DNA of 36,365 nt from a bacterium (GTDB lineage: Bacteria; Cyanobacteriota; Vampirovibrionia; Obscuribacterales; Obscuribacteraceae), in contig JAGOSY010000041.1 of NCBI GenBank assembly GCA_018062085.1, forward strand, positions 1-36,365. The letters run 5' to 3'. Positions 8,189 to 16,236 of the stretch are shown here, in pieces; the stretch's first letter is position 1, and every line of letters begins with the position of its first letter. Both the position numbers and the translations under genes were made by a program. The notes under the pieces were generated by a model that did no database searches, was not told where the DNA came from, and worked only from the letters and a program-made list of their open reading frames with translations.

Positions 8189-9085
8189 TTGATTTACGAA
8201 GAGCTCAATACGGCGTCAAAAGATATCATGGGAACAATTGAGGCTATTTTAGCTAAGCCAAGCAACAAAATCATCGCGCTTGGAGAGATGCACTATAGCC
8301 CAGACCGAACTCGTTTAACTTTCCAAAATGTTGTCGAGTCCGCTGCAAAGCACGGATTTACTCATTTAGCTCTCGAATTGAGAAACACTCTGCAACCGAC
8401 ATTTGAGCAATTTCAAAAGACCGGCGAACTTGACAATTTGGTTTCTTCATTAAAAGGAAACGGGGCAGATAAGTGGTTCAGACCAGTGGGATCGGACTTT
8501 GAAGGACGCCCAGATCTTGACATATTTGGCATGGTGAGCAAGGCACAAAAAAACAATATGACCATAATAGCGGTAGATGAGTCACCTGAAGACGGTAGAT
8601 ACTCAGATAGAGACGGCAAAATGGCTGCACGAGTCAGTGAGGTGTTAAAGGACCAAAATCACAAGGTTATCCTCTGGGGTGGTTACACACATCATTACGC
8701 TCGCCCTATCGGTTTGCGTACTGGATGGAAAAGTGCTGTCGAACACTTATCCGAGCAGCATGCCAACAGCATACTTTCTATTGCTGGCATCACCTGTGAG
8801 CACGGGCTCTCACTCGTGGAATTTGACTACGTAAGCGACGCGTCCGGAATTCTGGAACCCATAAGTCGCCTGGATGACAGCCATATCGTTGAAACCAAGA
8901 ATGCCGCAAATCTTGCTTTAACTGAGGCTGGAAAGATTGAGCGGTGTGGCAATGGCAAGCATCACGGAGCAAATTGCCAGTGCGGAAGCAATAAACCGAC
9001 GTCAAACCAATCCCCTATTCTTTGGGGCTACTGGGACTACCTCATTGTGCAAAACCGAGGATTCCGACCAGAGTGGTCGCTATAG
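8189..9085 (+). CDS. TIKI/TraB/ChaN/EreA-superfamily protein
   Basis: A 298-residue protein. Family marks are visible in order: IIALGEMHYSPD with GExH at 32-35, HLALEL at 60-64, a VDE pair near 129-131, RDGKMAARV at 141-149, and VILWGGYTHH at 160-169. These motifs place it in the fold shared by ChaN, TraB/PrgY, TIKI proteases and erythromycin esterases, in which the Glu and His residues bind metal or catalyse. The substrate cannot be inferred. A Cys/His patch near 250-265 (RCGNGKHHGANCQCGS) is unusual and might bind a metal. The TTG start at 8189 has AAAGGA at 8177-8182, six bases upstream. It converges on the HEPN-like gene. Confidence 0.72.
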   Translation: MIYEELNTASKDIMGTIEAILAKPSNKIIALGEMHYSPDRTRLTFQNVVESAAKHGFTHLALELRNTLQPTFEQFQKTGELDNLVSSLKGNGADKWFRPVGSDFEGRPDLDIFGMVSKAQKNNMTIIAVDESPEDGRYSDRDGKMAARVSEVLKDQNHKVILWGGYTHHYARPIGLRTGWKSAVEHLSEQHANSILSIAGITCEHGLSLVEFDYVSDASGILEPISRLDDSHIVETKNAANLALTEAGKIERCGNGKHHGANCQCGSNKPTSNQSPILWGYWDYLIVQNRGFRPEWSL

Positions 9086-9198
9086 TGGGCAATAGTTTGC
9101 AGCGATCTAAGTGGTTCACGGAACACTTAAAGGAATGGTCAAAACTCGCCAGAGTGCGTTAGATCTGAGCGTCGTTAGCGACAATTAGAGCTGCGGTT

Positions 9199-10245
9199 TT
9201 ATGGGGTAGCTATGTCCAATGAATCATTACTGCCACCGTAGTCAGTGGGCTCAGTTAAGAAGTTCAAATGATCTCTTAGTTGATCGATGCGAGTTTTGAC
9301 CACGCGATTGCTATATCCAGCAACCATCATTGGTGCGGCGCTTCCCCCTTCAAAGGGATTGATGTAAAACTGTGATTCCGCCTTTATAAAATTAGCGAAA
9401 TGCGCTTGCGCCCTTTGTAATTGTCTTTGTTTGGACTTTGAAAGACATTGATTGATAGCCTCAACTAACGCGCTCATTTCTTTCAAAGACTCTTCGTAGC
9501 GATAATTGGCATTGATATTCATAGAAGCTTGGAAAGAGGCGGTGCTTCCGGGCTCACCTAGCTCCAAACAAAATTGGTGAGTAGCCGCAATAAATCTGGC
9601 GACTTGTTCAAGTAAGTTCTGCAACTTGCGCGGGTTTACGATATCGCATGGGGTCAATTCGTGGACTATGATATGGCGAATTTCAAAAATTTCTTTAACG
9701 GCTGCAATTGCAAGGTCTGGGCTTGGCAATAGTAGCGACTCATCCCCATCGTTTTCTGACACATCACCAAATACGGAACTGTCAAATGAGTGTGCTTTTT
9801 TTAACTCTTGCAAAAAGCTCGGAATCTTTTTTTCCGATTTCAATCCGATTAGAACCGAAAGGTGACTATCAATGTTTTGCAGACTGTTGACGGACACCGA
9901 GTGTGCTGCCAAATCACCTAGAGTAATTTGACGACCAATGAGAGGCATAAGGTTTTTAATAGTGAAGTTGCCGGTGAGCAAATCTGTCGCACGTGTGCGG
10001 AATGGCTCACCACTCTCGACGAGATGATAAATCGCCCAGCGAGTAGAGTTTTCTAAACAGGTAACTGCGGCTATGGGAAAATATTTCCACAATTCCAAGT
10101 CATCTGAAGACATTACCTTGGAGGTGTCCACCAATCGCTGTATTTGCGCTTCCACAGCATAAGCTGCTGAATATTTGTCATTCCAATGTAGACCACGCGT
10201 TTTTATCGGTGCAATGAAATCAATTTTGCTGGCTTGGCGTGACAT
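9199..10245 (-). CDS. HEPN-like helical protein, possible RNase of a defence system
   Basis: A 348-residue, mostly alpha-helical protein. EIFEIRHIIVHEL at about 186-197 holds R190-x4-H195, the Rx4-6H motif of HEPN ribonucleases, next to an acidic residue. A leading helix (LAIAAVKEIF) precedes it, as in that fold. The frame is open up to 10437, but ATG 10245 is chosen because GGAGA lies nine bases upstream, while the upstream extension has no ribosome site. It stands beside a remnant of another helical gene and a nuclease operon, so a defence role is plausible. Whether it is catalytically active is not shown by sequence alone. Confidence 0.6.
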   Translation of the reverse strand: MSRQASKIDFIAPIKTRGLHWNDKYSAAYAVEAQIQRLVDTSKVMSSDDLELWKYFPIAAVTCLENSTRWAIYHLVESGEPFRTRATDLLTGNFTIKNLMPLIGRQITLGDLAAHSVSVNSLQNIDSHLSVLIGLKSEKKIPSFLQELKKAHSFDSSVFGDVSENDGDESLLLPSPDLAIAAVKEIFEIRHIIVHELTPCDIVNPRKLQNLLEQVARFIAATHQFCLELGEPGSTASFQASMNINANYRYEESLKEMSALVEAINQCLSKSKQRQLQRAQAHFANFIKAESQFYINPFEGGSAAPMMVAGYSNRVVKTRIDQLRDHLNFLTEPTDYGGSNDSLDIATP

Positions 10246-10508
10246 ATTTGAACATCTCCAAACATAAAAAATCGGTCTGTAACTCAAGATTTCTAGCTTG
10301 CGAAACGCTTGACGCATTGAATTCTCACGATATACGGTTGGCAGAAATTGCGTATCACCATCACCCCAAATGCTTCGCACTAACAGAACAGCGGCATAGC
10401 TGCGTAGAAAGGTACTAGGAGCTATGGCAAGATCCAAATAACCTTAAACGCTGTGAAGAGTTCTAGTTTGTCAAGAAATTTCATAAGTTCGCCCTAGATG
10501 CTTTCTAA

Positions 10509-10856
10509 ATGAATACCCAGTTACGCGCAAAACATTCAAGGAAACAAAAGACTCATTTCGTTTACTACAATTTCCCCACCATTTCACACTCTCCAGCCTT
10601 CGGCGCCGCACTGCTACAGCAGAGAGATTATTACCAAGAAGCGATCATCCTACTACGATCTGCTTACGAGGCAGTAATAATAGCCACCTATCTGAGGCAG
10701 AATCCGCATGAACTAACGCGCTACGAAGCACACGGGATTCTTTGCAATCTTCGGAACACAACAGAAATACTTCAAACAGTTAAGCAAGGTTCGCAGACTT
10801 ATGCACATCAAGCACCATCGGCACCACTCCAGAGGAAAAAGCGCGGCAAGCCCTGA
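10509..10856 (+). pseudogene. Probable remnant of a DUF5677-like helical protein
   Basis: The 115-codon frame contains a plausible helical core, LLQQRDYYQEAIILLRSAYEAVIIATYLRQNPHELTRYEAHG, which resembles the start of DUF5677/HEPN-type proteins. The normal protein is longer. This frame loses that character after about residue 95 (APSAPLQRKKRGKP). There is no ribosome site. It is best read as a truncated or decayed gene left beside the HEPN-like gene. The rest of the gap, 10246-10508 and 10857-10884, shows nothing clear. Confidence 0.35.
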
Positions 10857-10884
10857 ACAAACCACCCACTGACGTATACAGGGA

Positions 10885-10952
10885 GCGAGGAAAGGCACCA
10901 CGAAAAAAACTTCCGAGCAATTCCTCGCCTAATTGCGAGTTTTATCTATAAT
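10885..10952 (+). promoter_or_regulatory. Promoter/operator of the second HTH operon
   Basis: GCGAGGAA (10885-10892) and TTCCTCGC (10921-10928) are inverted copies. GCAATT/AATTGC is a second small inverted repeat overlapping the right arm. The -10 box TATAAT is at 10947-10952, followed by GAT as in the first HTH gene. The sequence ACCACG(G/A)AAA and the leader CTAGATAT are shared with the 5.4 kb promoter, so this control region looks duplicated with its gene. The octamer CGAGGAAA at 10886 is part of it. Confidence 0.6.
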
Positions 10953-11013
10953 GATGACGATTCTTCTCGATGGAATATATTCAATCGAGCATTGCTAGAT
11001 ATAGAGCTGCTTT

Positions 11014-11634
11014 ATGAGTATGAAAACAGTCACCGTCAAACAAGTAGCCGAGGCCCTAAATCTGACGACCAGTGCCGTCCGCGATCGTTTGACCAGATGC
11101 GACCTGAAAGGCACTCAAAAAGTAAACAGCTTCGGCGTCAAAGAATGGCGCATTTACCCAACTAAAGAAATTGCGGCAAAGCTCAATTTAGACCTTGAAT
11201 CCGAGGTTCAAAACAACGACTTCCCCGCCATGGAAGAAACCGTAGACGCTGAAACAGTCGACTTCGAGGGTGCGGAAGTCAACCCTCACCAGCAATGGGT
11301 CGACAAAGAGCGCCACAACCTGCGCATGCTCGCCGAGGAAATGATGAAACCTCTGCTCGCTACCATCCGTGACCAGGAGCGCCTCGAAAAGGAACGAGCC
11401 TTAGCTGAAGCCACCGACAAGCTTCAAGTTCTCGAAAAAGCCAAGCAAGACGCTGAAACCGCCAGATCAGAGTTCGAAGCATCTCTCCAAAGTGAAATAT
11501 CTCGACTCCGTGAGAAAAAGGAAGAGCAAGCAAAGACAATCGAGACGAAGTTCGACGTCCTTCAACAACTGCTTGAAGAACTTCAGAAGCCAAAACCCAC
11601 TTTCTGGCAGAAAATGTTTGGGGCACAACAATGA
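11014..11634 (+). CDS. Second HTH/coiled-coil protein, paralogue of the 5528 gene
   Basis: A 206-residue protein. HTH and wing at 3-55 (VKQVAEALNLTTSAVRDRL through EWRIYPTKEIAAKL), an acidic linker with VDAETVDFE, the block ERHNLRMLAEEMMKPLLATIRDQERLEKER, a coiled coil to about 190, and the tail PTFWQKMFGAQQ. It aligns with the 5528 protein throughout but is about 50 residues shorter in the coiled coil and has no extension after the tail. It heads an operon: its TGA overlaps the ATG of the microprotein gene (ATGA). It is probably the operon's repressor, binding the inverted repeats at 10885-10928. ATG 11020 is an alternative start. Confidence 0.78.
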   Translation: MSMKTVTVKQVAEALNLTTSAVRDRLTRCDLKGTQKVNSFGVKEWRIYPTKEIAAKLNLDLESEVQNNDFPAMEETVDAETVDFEGAEVNPHQQWVDKERHNLRMLAEEMMKPLLATIRDQERLEKERALAEATDKLQVLEKAKQDAETARSEFEASLQSEISRLREKKEEQAKTIETKFDVLQQLLEELQKPKPTFWQKMFGAQQ

Positions 11635-11780
11635 GCTGGCCTTCTGACCAGTACACGGGAATCGGTGTAGGCATTTCCATAGCGATCGGCGGCGGAATGC
11701 CTACAGCCATTGGCGGAAGTATGTCTAAAAATGTCGAAGAGCTGCAGAAGCCTTGGTGGAAAGAGGTTTTTAGCTCCTGA
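11631..11780 (+). CDS. 49-residue microprotein sharing the HTH proteins' Trp-rich tail
   Basis: The frame runs from an ATG overlapping the HTH stop (ATGA) to a TGA overlapping the next gene's ATG (TGATG at 11778-11782). That geometry strongly suggests translational coupling. The protein has a Gly-rich hydrophobic stretch, GIGVGISIAIGGGMPTAIGG at about 10-29, that could lie in a membrane. It ends in VEELQKPWWKEVFSS. This tail matches LELKQPWWKKLFG of the first HTH protein and LEELQKPKPTFWQKMFG of the second. It may compete with or recruit the HTH proteins, or mark a common membrane or partner-binding tail. It could also be a remnant of a third copy. No family is known to me. Confidence 0.55.
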   Translation: MSWPSDQYTGIGVGISIAIGGGMPTAIGGSMSKNVEELQKPWWKEVFSS

Positions 11781-14700
11781 TGACGGATTTGGACGAAGAT
11801 CCTGATGATGACCAGTTCAACCCTCGTGCGTTCATGGAGGCGAGACGTCCACATCTATTTTCGGACGCAGAAGAGCAAGAGGTTTCATCCGTGGACCGAG
11901 GACTTCTGGAATACACTCTGGAAACGCTAACGAGCCGGCAAGAAGAAATCAAATTTGAACAGTTTGCTCTTCATTTAGCAAAAAAGGAAATTTGTAAAAA
12001 TCTCATCCCTCATACAGGACCAACAGGCGGTGGGGATGGGAAGACAGATAGTGAAAACTATCAAGTTTCCGAAGAAATTGCAGCGCTATGGTACATCGGA
12101 GACCCTAAAAGGGCGTCTACCGAAAAATTTGCTTTTTGTTTTACTGCAAAAAAAGATTGGAAGCCCAAATTTAAATCCGACATAGCGAGTGTAATGAGCA
12201 CAGGTCGGAATTTTTCTGTCATTTACTTCATTACAAACCAGTTTGTCTCGAGCCGCGAACGCGCAGACCTACAAGATGCTTTCAACAAGGATACTGGCAA
12301 AGAAGTAAAACTTCTGGACAGACAGTGGATCGTAGACAAAGTCATCGAGAACAAACGCTGGGATGTAGTTAGTCAACACCTTAATATTGGTGACCAAAAA
12401 GCTATCAGTAATGATGGACCTCGAAATCTTCAGAACAAAAAACGCCTTGAAGCAATCGAAAAAGAGATAGAGGAAGCCGAATATCAAGGTCTACAATTTG
12501 CTGAAGATTGTTTTGAAGCGGCGCTGTTAGCCAGAAATATTGGCTTACCCTCAATCGAAGTATTTGGCAGATTTGAACGAGCCGAAAGAGCAAGCGAAAA
12601 AATCGGAAGCAAACTCCAACTTTTTAGAATTCTGTACAAAAGAGCATGGACAGCTTACTGGTGGTACAACGATTTTCCAGAATTATCGAGACTCTATGAG
12701 AAAGCTGAAGAGCTGGTTCTGGATAATGATTCAGCTTTTATACTTCAAGATTTATCCTCCATATGCCAGATCGGATTAACTGCAAGCGCGCATCCTAAAC
12801 ACAAGGACCTGGCACCACTTTTTGAAAAACGGGCGGCGAGCTTAAAAGCGTCGCTGAAGAGAATCATCAGCACATTTCCGGACACAACAAACGGTCTATG
12901 GGCAGAGACCCACGATTGCGTATTGACTTTGTCTTTAAATGCTGGTGTCCATCCTGATAGAACGACTAAATTTTCAAACACACTCAAGGACATCCTGCTT
13001 CGCGCTAAAACGCACGCGGGCTATCCTGTTGAGGCCATTTATCACGTTATCTGTGAGGAATTCAGTACATTTATCACCGACAACGATGCCTTTGACGAGT
13101 TGTTTGAACTAGTTATGGACATCCAGTCCCAACGTGTTTCAGAGTCAACCAAAGGTAAGAACCGCTTCAATCGTGGTCTTCAACTCTATGCAAGCGGGCG
13201 AAATTATCAAGCACTAGATCAGCTAACGAAAGCACAAATTCTTCTAGCGAAAGACGAACTTATTGAAGAATATGTTTTAGCAACTTTTGCTGCAGGGGTA
13301 GCATTTAGAGATGTGGGATTATTTTGGGCAGCTCGAGCCAATATGGCTGTTGCCACATCACTGTTCTTGCAATTCAAACAAAGAAGCGCTGCAGTCATTC
13401 CTCCTAAAATTTTGCTCCTTCTCCAAGAACTTGCCGACACCGAATTGTTGCTAAGCCGCCCATTGTCAGCGCTTCAGGTGATCGAGCTTTCACTAATTCT
13501 GGCTAGCGAAATGAAGTTGTCAGAGCCACAGATGCAAAAGTTTCGCGAGCTCGACATGAAATTCGCGTGGTTAATTCTTGGAACAGAAACAGAAGAATTG
13601 ACCCAACTGGAGACTTTTCCAGAGATTTTGAAGTCGTATCTGCAACTTTCATCGAGCGTTCTTTTGTTCTGTCTCGGTTACGAAGATAAAGCGGATGAAT
13701 GGATTGAACCAAACAAAATCAAAGAATTAGTTGACGAAATCGCTCCTAAGACAGTTGAGCAGGTTGACACAGTGTGCAGTCCAACCTGGTATCTAAAGGA
13801 ACCATTCATTCTGAAATCACGAATTTTGGGCTGCGAACTCGAGGTCGTTGTACACACGCGAATAGCCATTTTGATCGCCGAGAGTTTGCTCGCTTTCGTA
13901 GAGAATTTTTTGGCGACAGCTGTCATGCTGAAAAATTGTATGGCACTTCGTGCGAGCGTGCGAATTGAACTCGTTTCGCAAGAAAATTCGTCGTTTGAGT
14001 TTGAAGAGATTGAAGATGAGTATGGCGTTACGACTCTTTTGATCAAGTATTCATACGTGTCAATCAACGACTTTGCAGACACAAAAACTTACCAAAAAAA
14101 ACTCTTCGATTGTGCGGTTGAAATCCTCAAGCACATGGAACTCTCATTGGACGAGGAGTCATTAAAAGAGCTGTTTGAACAGCACGAGGTCTTGAATAGA
14201 TGCCAGTTTGCAGCAAGTTCATTAACGTCGACTCTCAAACTTTTTGGTAGTGAAGCAAAATATACTCCAGTAGAATGGCTGGCAGAAGCGGCAAATCTGC
14301 AAGCTTATAAACTAGCTCGAGATAAGCGCTGGTTGCAGGTTTCAGCAAGCGAGGACGACCACAGCCCAGGCGGAGCAGAGAACAACGAAGATGCTCCCCC
14401 CTTCTATTTAGAGATGTATAGTCATAGGGATTTTTCATTTCAAACTGCCATCGACATGCGGATCTGGCGGCGGGCCTTATGGAGCGGAACAGCCTTTGGA
14501 ATTATCGAGGGTGATCTTTCGAGAATAGAATTCTGGCTAACCTTCGGCGATTTGGAAGTTGCAAAAAAAATATTCAGAGGCTGGATAAAAAAAGTCGGGA
14601 GAGTTGACGCAGAAGAATGGCTAGGTGTCTCAATCATCACCGGGATTGACTCGAGCAATCCTTATCACTACCGCGTCGTGTTGTCTGTTAGCGAGGCTTA

Positions 14701-15052
14701 CCTCAATCGCTTAAAAGGCAAGAAAGGGCTGTTGACTCTAAGTCCAGCGACCCTAACTATGACACCGTCTAATTCAGCCAATCTTGACAGGTTTTTAAAA
14801 GCCTACAATCAGGCTGGTTGGTACGATTTGGGGCCGGCGCAAATATGCAATGGTCAAATGAACTGTGAAACTGAATTGACGATCCAAAAAAAGAATTTGG
14901 ATGTGGTGCCAGCTTGGCAGATCGGCGAACAGCATTACCTGGTAATGGCGCTAGGTGGTATTAAAAATCCAGTTATCCCAGCTGATGTGTCTGACGCACC
15001 AGTACTTGCTGCACTAAAAAAATATCAATCATTGCCAGATAGTCTAGGTTAA
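11780..15052 (+). CDS. Large protein: PD-(D/E)XK-like nuclease domain plus helical (TPR-like) repeats
   Basis: A 1090-residue protein. Residues 50-200 resemble an Mrr-like restriction endonuclease domain: helix KFEQFALHLAKKEIC with E60, then NLIPHTGPTGGGDGKTD (D86, D90), then FCFTAKKDW (K124), and IYFITNQFV. From memory, this N-terminal module with GPTGGGD and SAKKDW-type motifs occurs on other predicted anti-phage proteins with repeat regions. The rest, about 220-1000, is helical with TPR-like pairs such as NRGLQLYASGRNYQALDQLTKAQ, and suits a sensing scaffold. No NTPase Walker motifs were seen. It is coupled by TGATG to the microprotein upstream, and the next nuclease gene starts 5 bp after its stop. 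A role as sensor-effector in defence is inference. Confidence 0.7.
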   Translation: MTDLDEDPDDDQFNPRAFMEARRPHLFSDAEEQEVSSVDRGLLEYTLETLTSRQEEIKFEQFALHLAKKEICKNLIPHTGPTGGGDGKTDSENYQVSEEIAALWYIGDPKRASTEKFAFCFTAKKDWKPKFKSDIASVMSTGRNFSVIYFITNQFVSSRERADLQDAFNKDTGKEVKLLDRQWIVDKVIENKRWDVVSQHLNIGDQKAISNDGPRNLQNKKRLEAIEKEIEEAEYQGLQFAEDCFEAALLARNIGLPSIEVFGRFERAERASEKIGSKLQLFRILYKRAWTAYWWYNDFPELSRLYEKAEELVLDNDSAFILQDLSSICQIGLTASAHPKHKDLAPLFEKRAASLKASLKRIISTFPDTTNGLWAETHDCVLTLSLNAGVHPDRTTKFSNTLKDILLRAKTHAGYPVEAIYHVICEEFSTFITDNDAFDELFELVMDIQSQRVSESTKGKNRFNRGLQLYASGRNYQALDQLTKAQILLAKDELIEEYVLATFAAGVAFRDVGLFWAARANMAVATSLFLQFKQRSAAVIPPKILLLLQELADTELLLSRPLSALQVIELSLILASEMKLSEPQMQKFRELDMKFAWLILGTETEELTQLETFPEILKSYLQLSSSVLLFCLGYEDKADEWIEPNKIKELVDEIAPKTVEQVDTVCSPTWYLKEPFILKSRILGCELEVVVHTRIAILIAESLLAFVENFLATAVMLKNCMALRASVRIELVSQENSSFEFEEIEDEYGVTTLLIKYSYVSINDFADTKTYQKKLFDCAVEILKHMELSLDEESLKELFEQHEVLNRCQFAASSLTSTLKLFGSEAKYTPVEWLAEAANLQAYKLARDKRWLQVSASEDDHSPGGAENNEDAPPFYLEMYSHRDFSFQTAIDMRIWRRALWSGTAFGIIEGDLSRIEFWLTFGDLEVAKKIFRGWIKKVGRVDAEEWLGVSIITGIDSSNPYHYRVVLSVSEAYLNRLKGKKGLLTLSPATLTMTPSNSANLDRFLKAYNQAGWYDLGPAQICNGQMNCETELTIQKKNLDVVPAWQIGEQHYLVMALGGIKNPVIPADVSDAPVLAALKKYQSLPDSLG

Positions 15053-15057
15053 ATGCA

Positions 15058-16236
15058 GTGCCAAAAAAGTCTACAAAACGATCTAACACAAATTCTCAGA
15101 ATGCTGACAGTTCCGAGTTCATGCAGAAATTGCAGGGGTGGAAGGCCTTTGAAGAATTTGTGTCAACCTTGTATGAGAACGACGACGAAGCAATAATTGA
15201 ACGAAACAAAATTGATATTGACAAAACTGGTGCCAGGCGCGAAACCGATGTCAAAATCACCCACCACAAAGCGCTGCACTCTTACGTGACTCTCGTTGAA
15301 TGTAAGCGCTGGAAATACAAAGTGACACGCAACCGTGTCGACGTTTTGGCTGCAAGCATGGAAGCCTTGAATGCTCAAAAAGGCGCTATTTTCACGACTA
15401 AAGGCTACGAAGCAGGGGCAAAAGCGTACGCTGCCGGCAAGGGAATCGACATATTTCTTGTGCGCGATTTGACCGATGAAGAATGGGGTCTTCCAGGGCG
15501 CAATATCCACTTCTATCAGCGTTATTGGAATGGAAGCTATGTACAGCAAGGTTTGAACGGAGAAGTAAAACGCTCTAACCCAGAGGAACAAAGTCCTATT
15601 TGTTTTTCGATGCCGATTACTCCGGAGTCGCTTACAGATTCAAGATTCGACCTTTATTCACTGGATGGAGAGCGTGGCCCTAATCTCGTTTCTATCATGA
15701 AAAAGGGCCACCTGCAAATTTTGCGTCATTTAACATCGCGATTCGGCCTGCAGAATGATGGCAAGGACATGGTGGTATTCATAACTATGGTCGGCAAATT
15801 TGATTTTCAAAATGCTAAACATCGTCAACTTAGACTATCCGAAGGGTCAATAGAGATCAGTGATTTACCTTTCGCATTTAATGCTCGTATGAGCCAAAAA
15901 GAGCTTAAGGTTGATCGAGGTGCCTCCGTTGATATGGCAGTAGCACTCGAAAACTATCTTACTTTGACAAAACATTCAGTTGTAAAAAGAAAGGAGGAAG
16001 AGAAGTCGAGTTTGAAAAAAATGGCGAATAGGTCTCCCGAGCCTGAAGAAGCGGTGTTAGAGAATGGTTCAGTGTTGGATATTTTTCTGAGCATTCACGT
16101 TCCTGTAGACGCAAATTATATAAATGCGATAGTAAGTTCAGTAGCTGAAGTTCAGTTAAAACTAACAACTAATCAGCAACAAGTTAATTTCGAGATTGAA
16201 GTAAAAAGACCATCTATAGCCATTTTACGAGGTTAA
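15058..16236 (+). CDS. Mrr-like restriction endonuclease domain protein
   Basis: A 392-residue protein. After a basic Ser/Asn-rich start, residues 28-138 form a PD-(D/E)XK domain: WKAFEEFVSTLYE (E32/E33), ARRETDVKI (D64), VTLVECKRWKYKVTRNRVD (E81, K83), and KGAIFTTKGYEAGAKAYAAGKGIDIFLVRDL. This is the Mrr_cat arrangement with an intact D-ExK set, so DNA cleavage is likely. The C-terminal 250 residues are not recognised and may recognise a target or partner. The GTG start is 5 bp after the preceding stop, so the gene is the last of the operon. Its 3' end overlaps the convergent Schlafen gene by 12 bp. Confidence 0.82.
   Translation: MPKKSTKRSNTNSQNADSSEFMQKLQGWKAFEEFVSTLYENDDEAIIERNKIDIDKTGARRETDVKITHHKALHSYVTLVECKRWKYKVTRNRVDVLAASMEALNAQKGAIFTTKGYEAGAKAYAAGKGIDIFLVRDLTDEEWGLPGRNIHFYQRYWNGSYVQQGLNGEVKRSNPEEQSPICFSMPITPESLTDSRFDLYSLDGERGPNLVSIMKKGHLQILRHLTSRFGLQNDGKDMVVFITMVGKFDFQNAKHRQLRLSEGSIEISDLPFAFNARMSQKELKVDRGASVDMAVALENYLTLTKHSVVKRKEEEKSSLKKMANRSPEPEEAVLENGSVLDIFLSIHVPVDANYINAIVSSVAEVQLKLTTNQQQVNFEIEVKRPSIAILRG

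Noticed and set aside
9108..9129. Terminator between the TIKI-like and HEPN-like genes
   Set aside because: TAAGTGGTTC/GAACACTTA forms a bulged hairpin, but neither strand has a T-tract after it.
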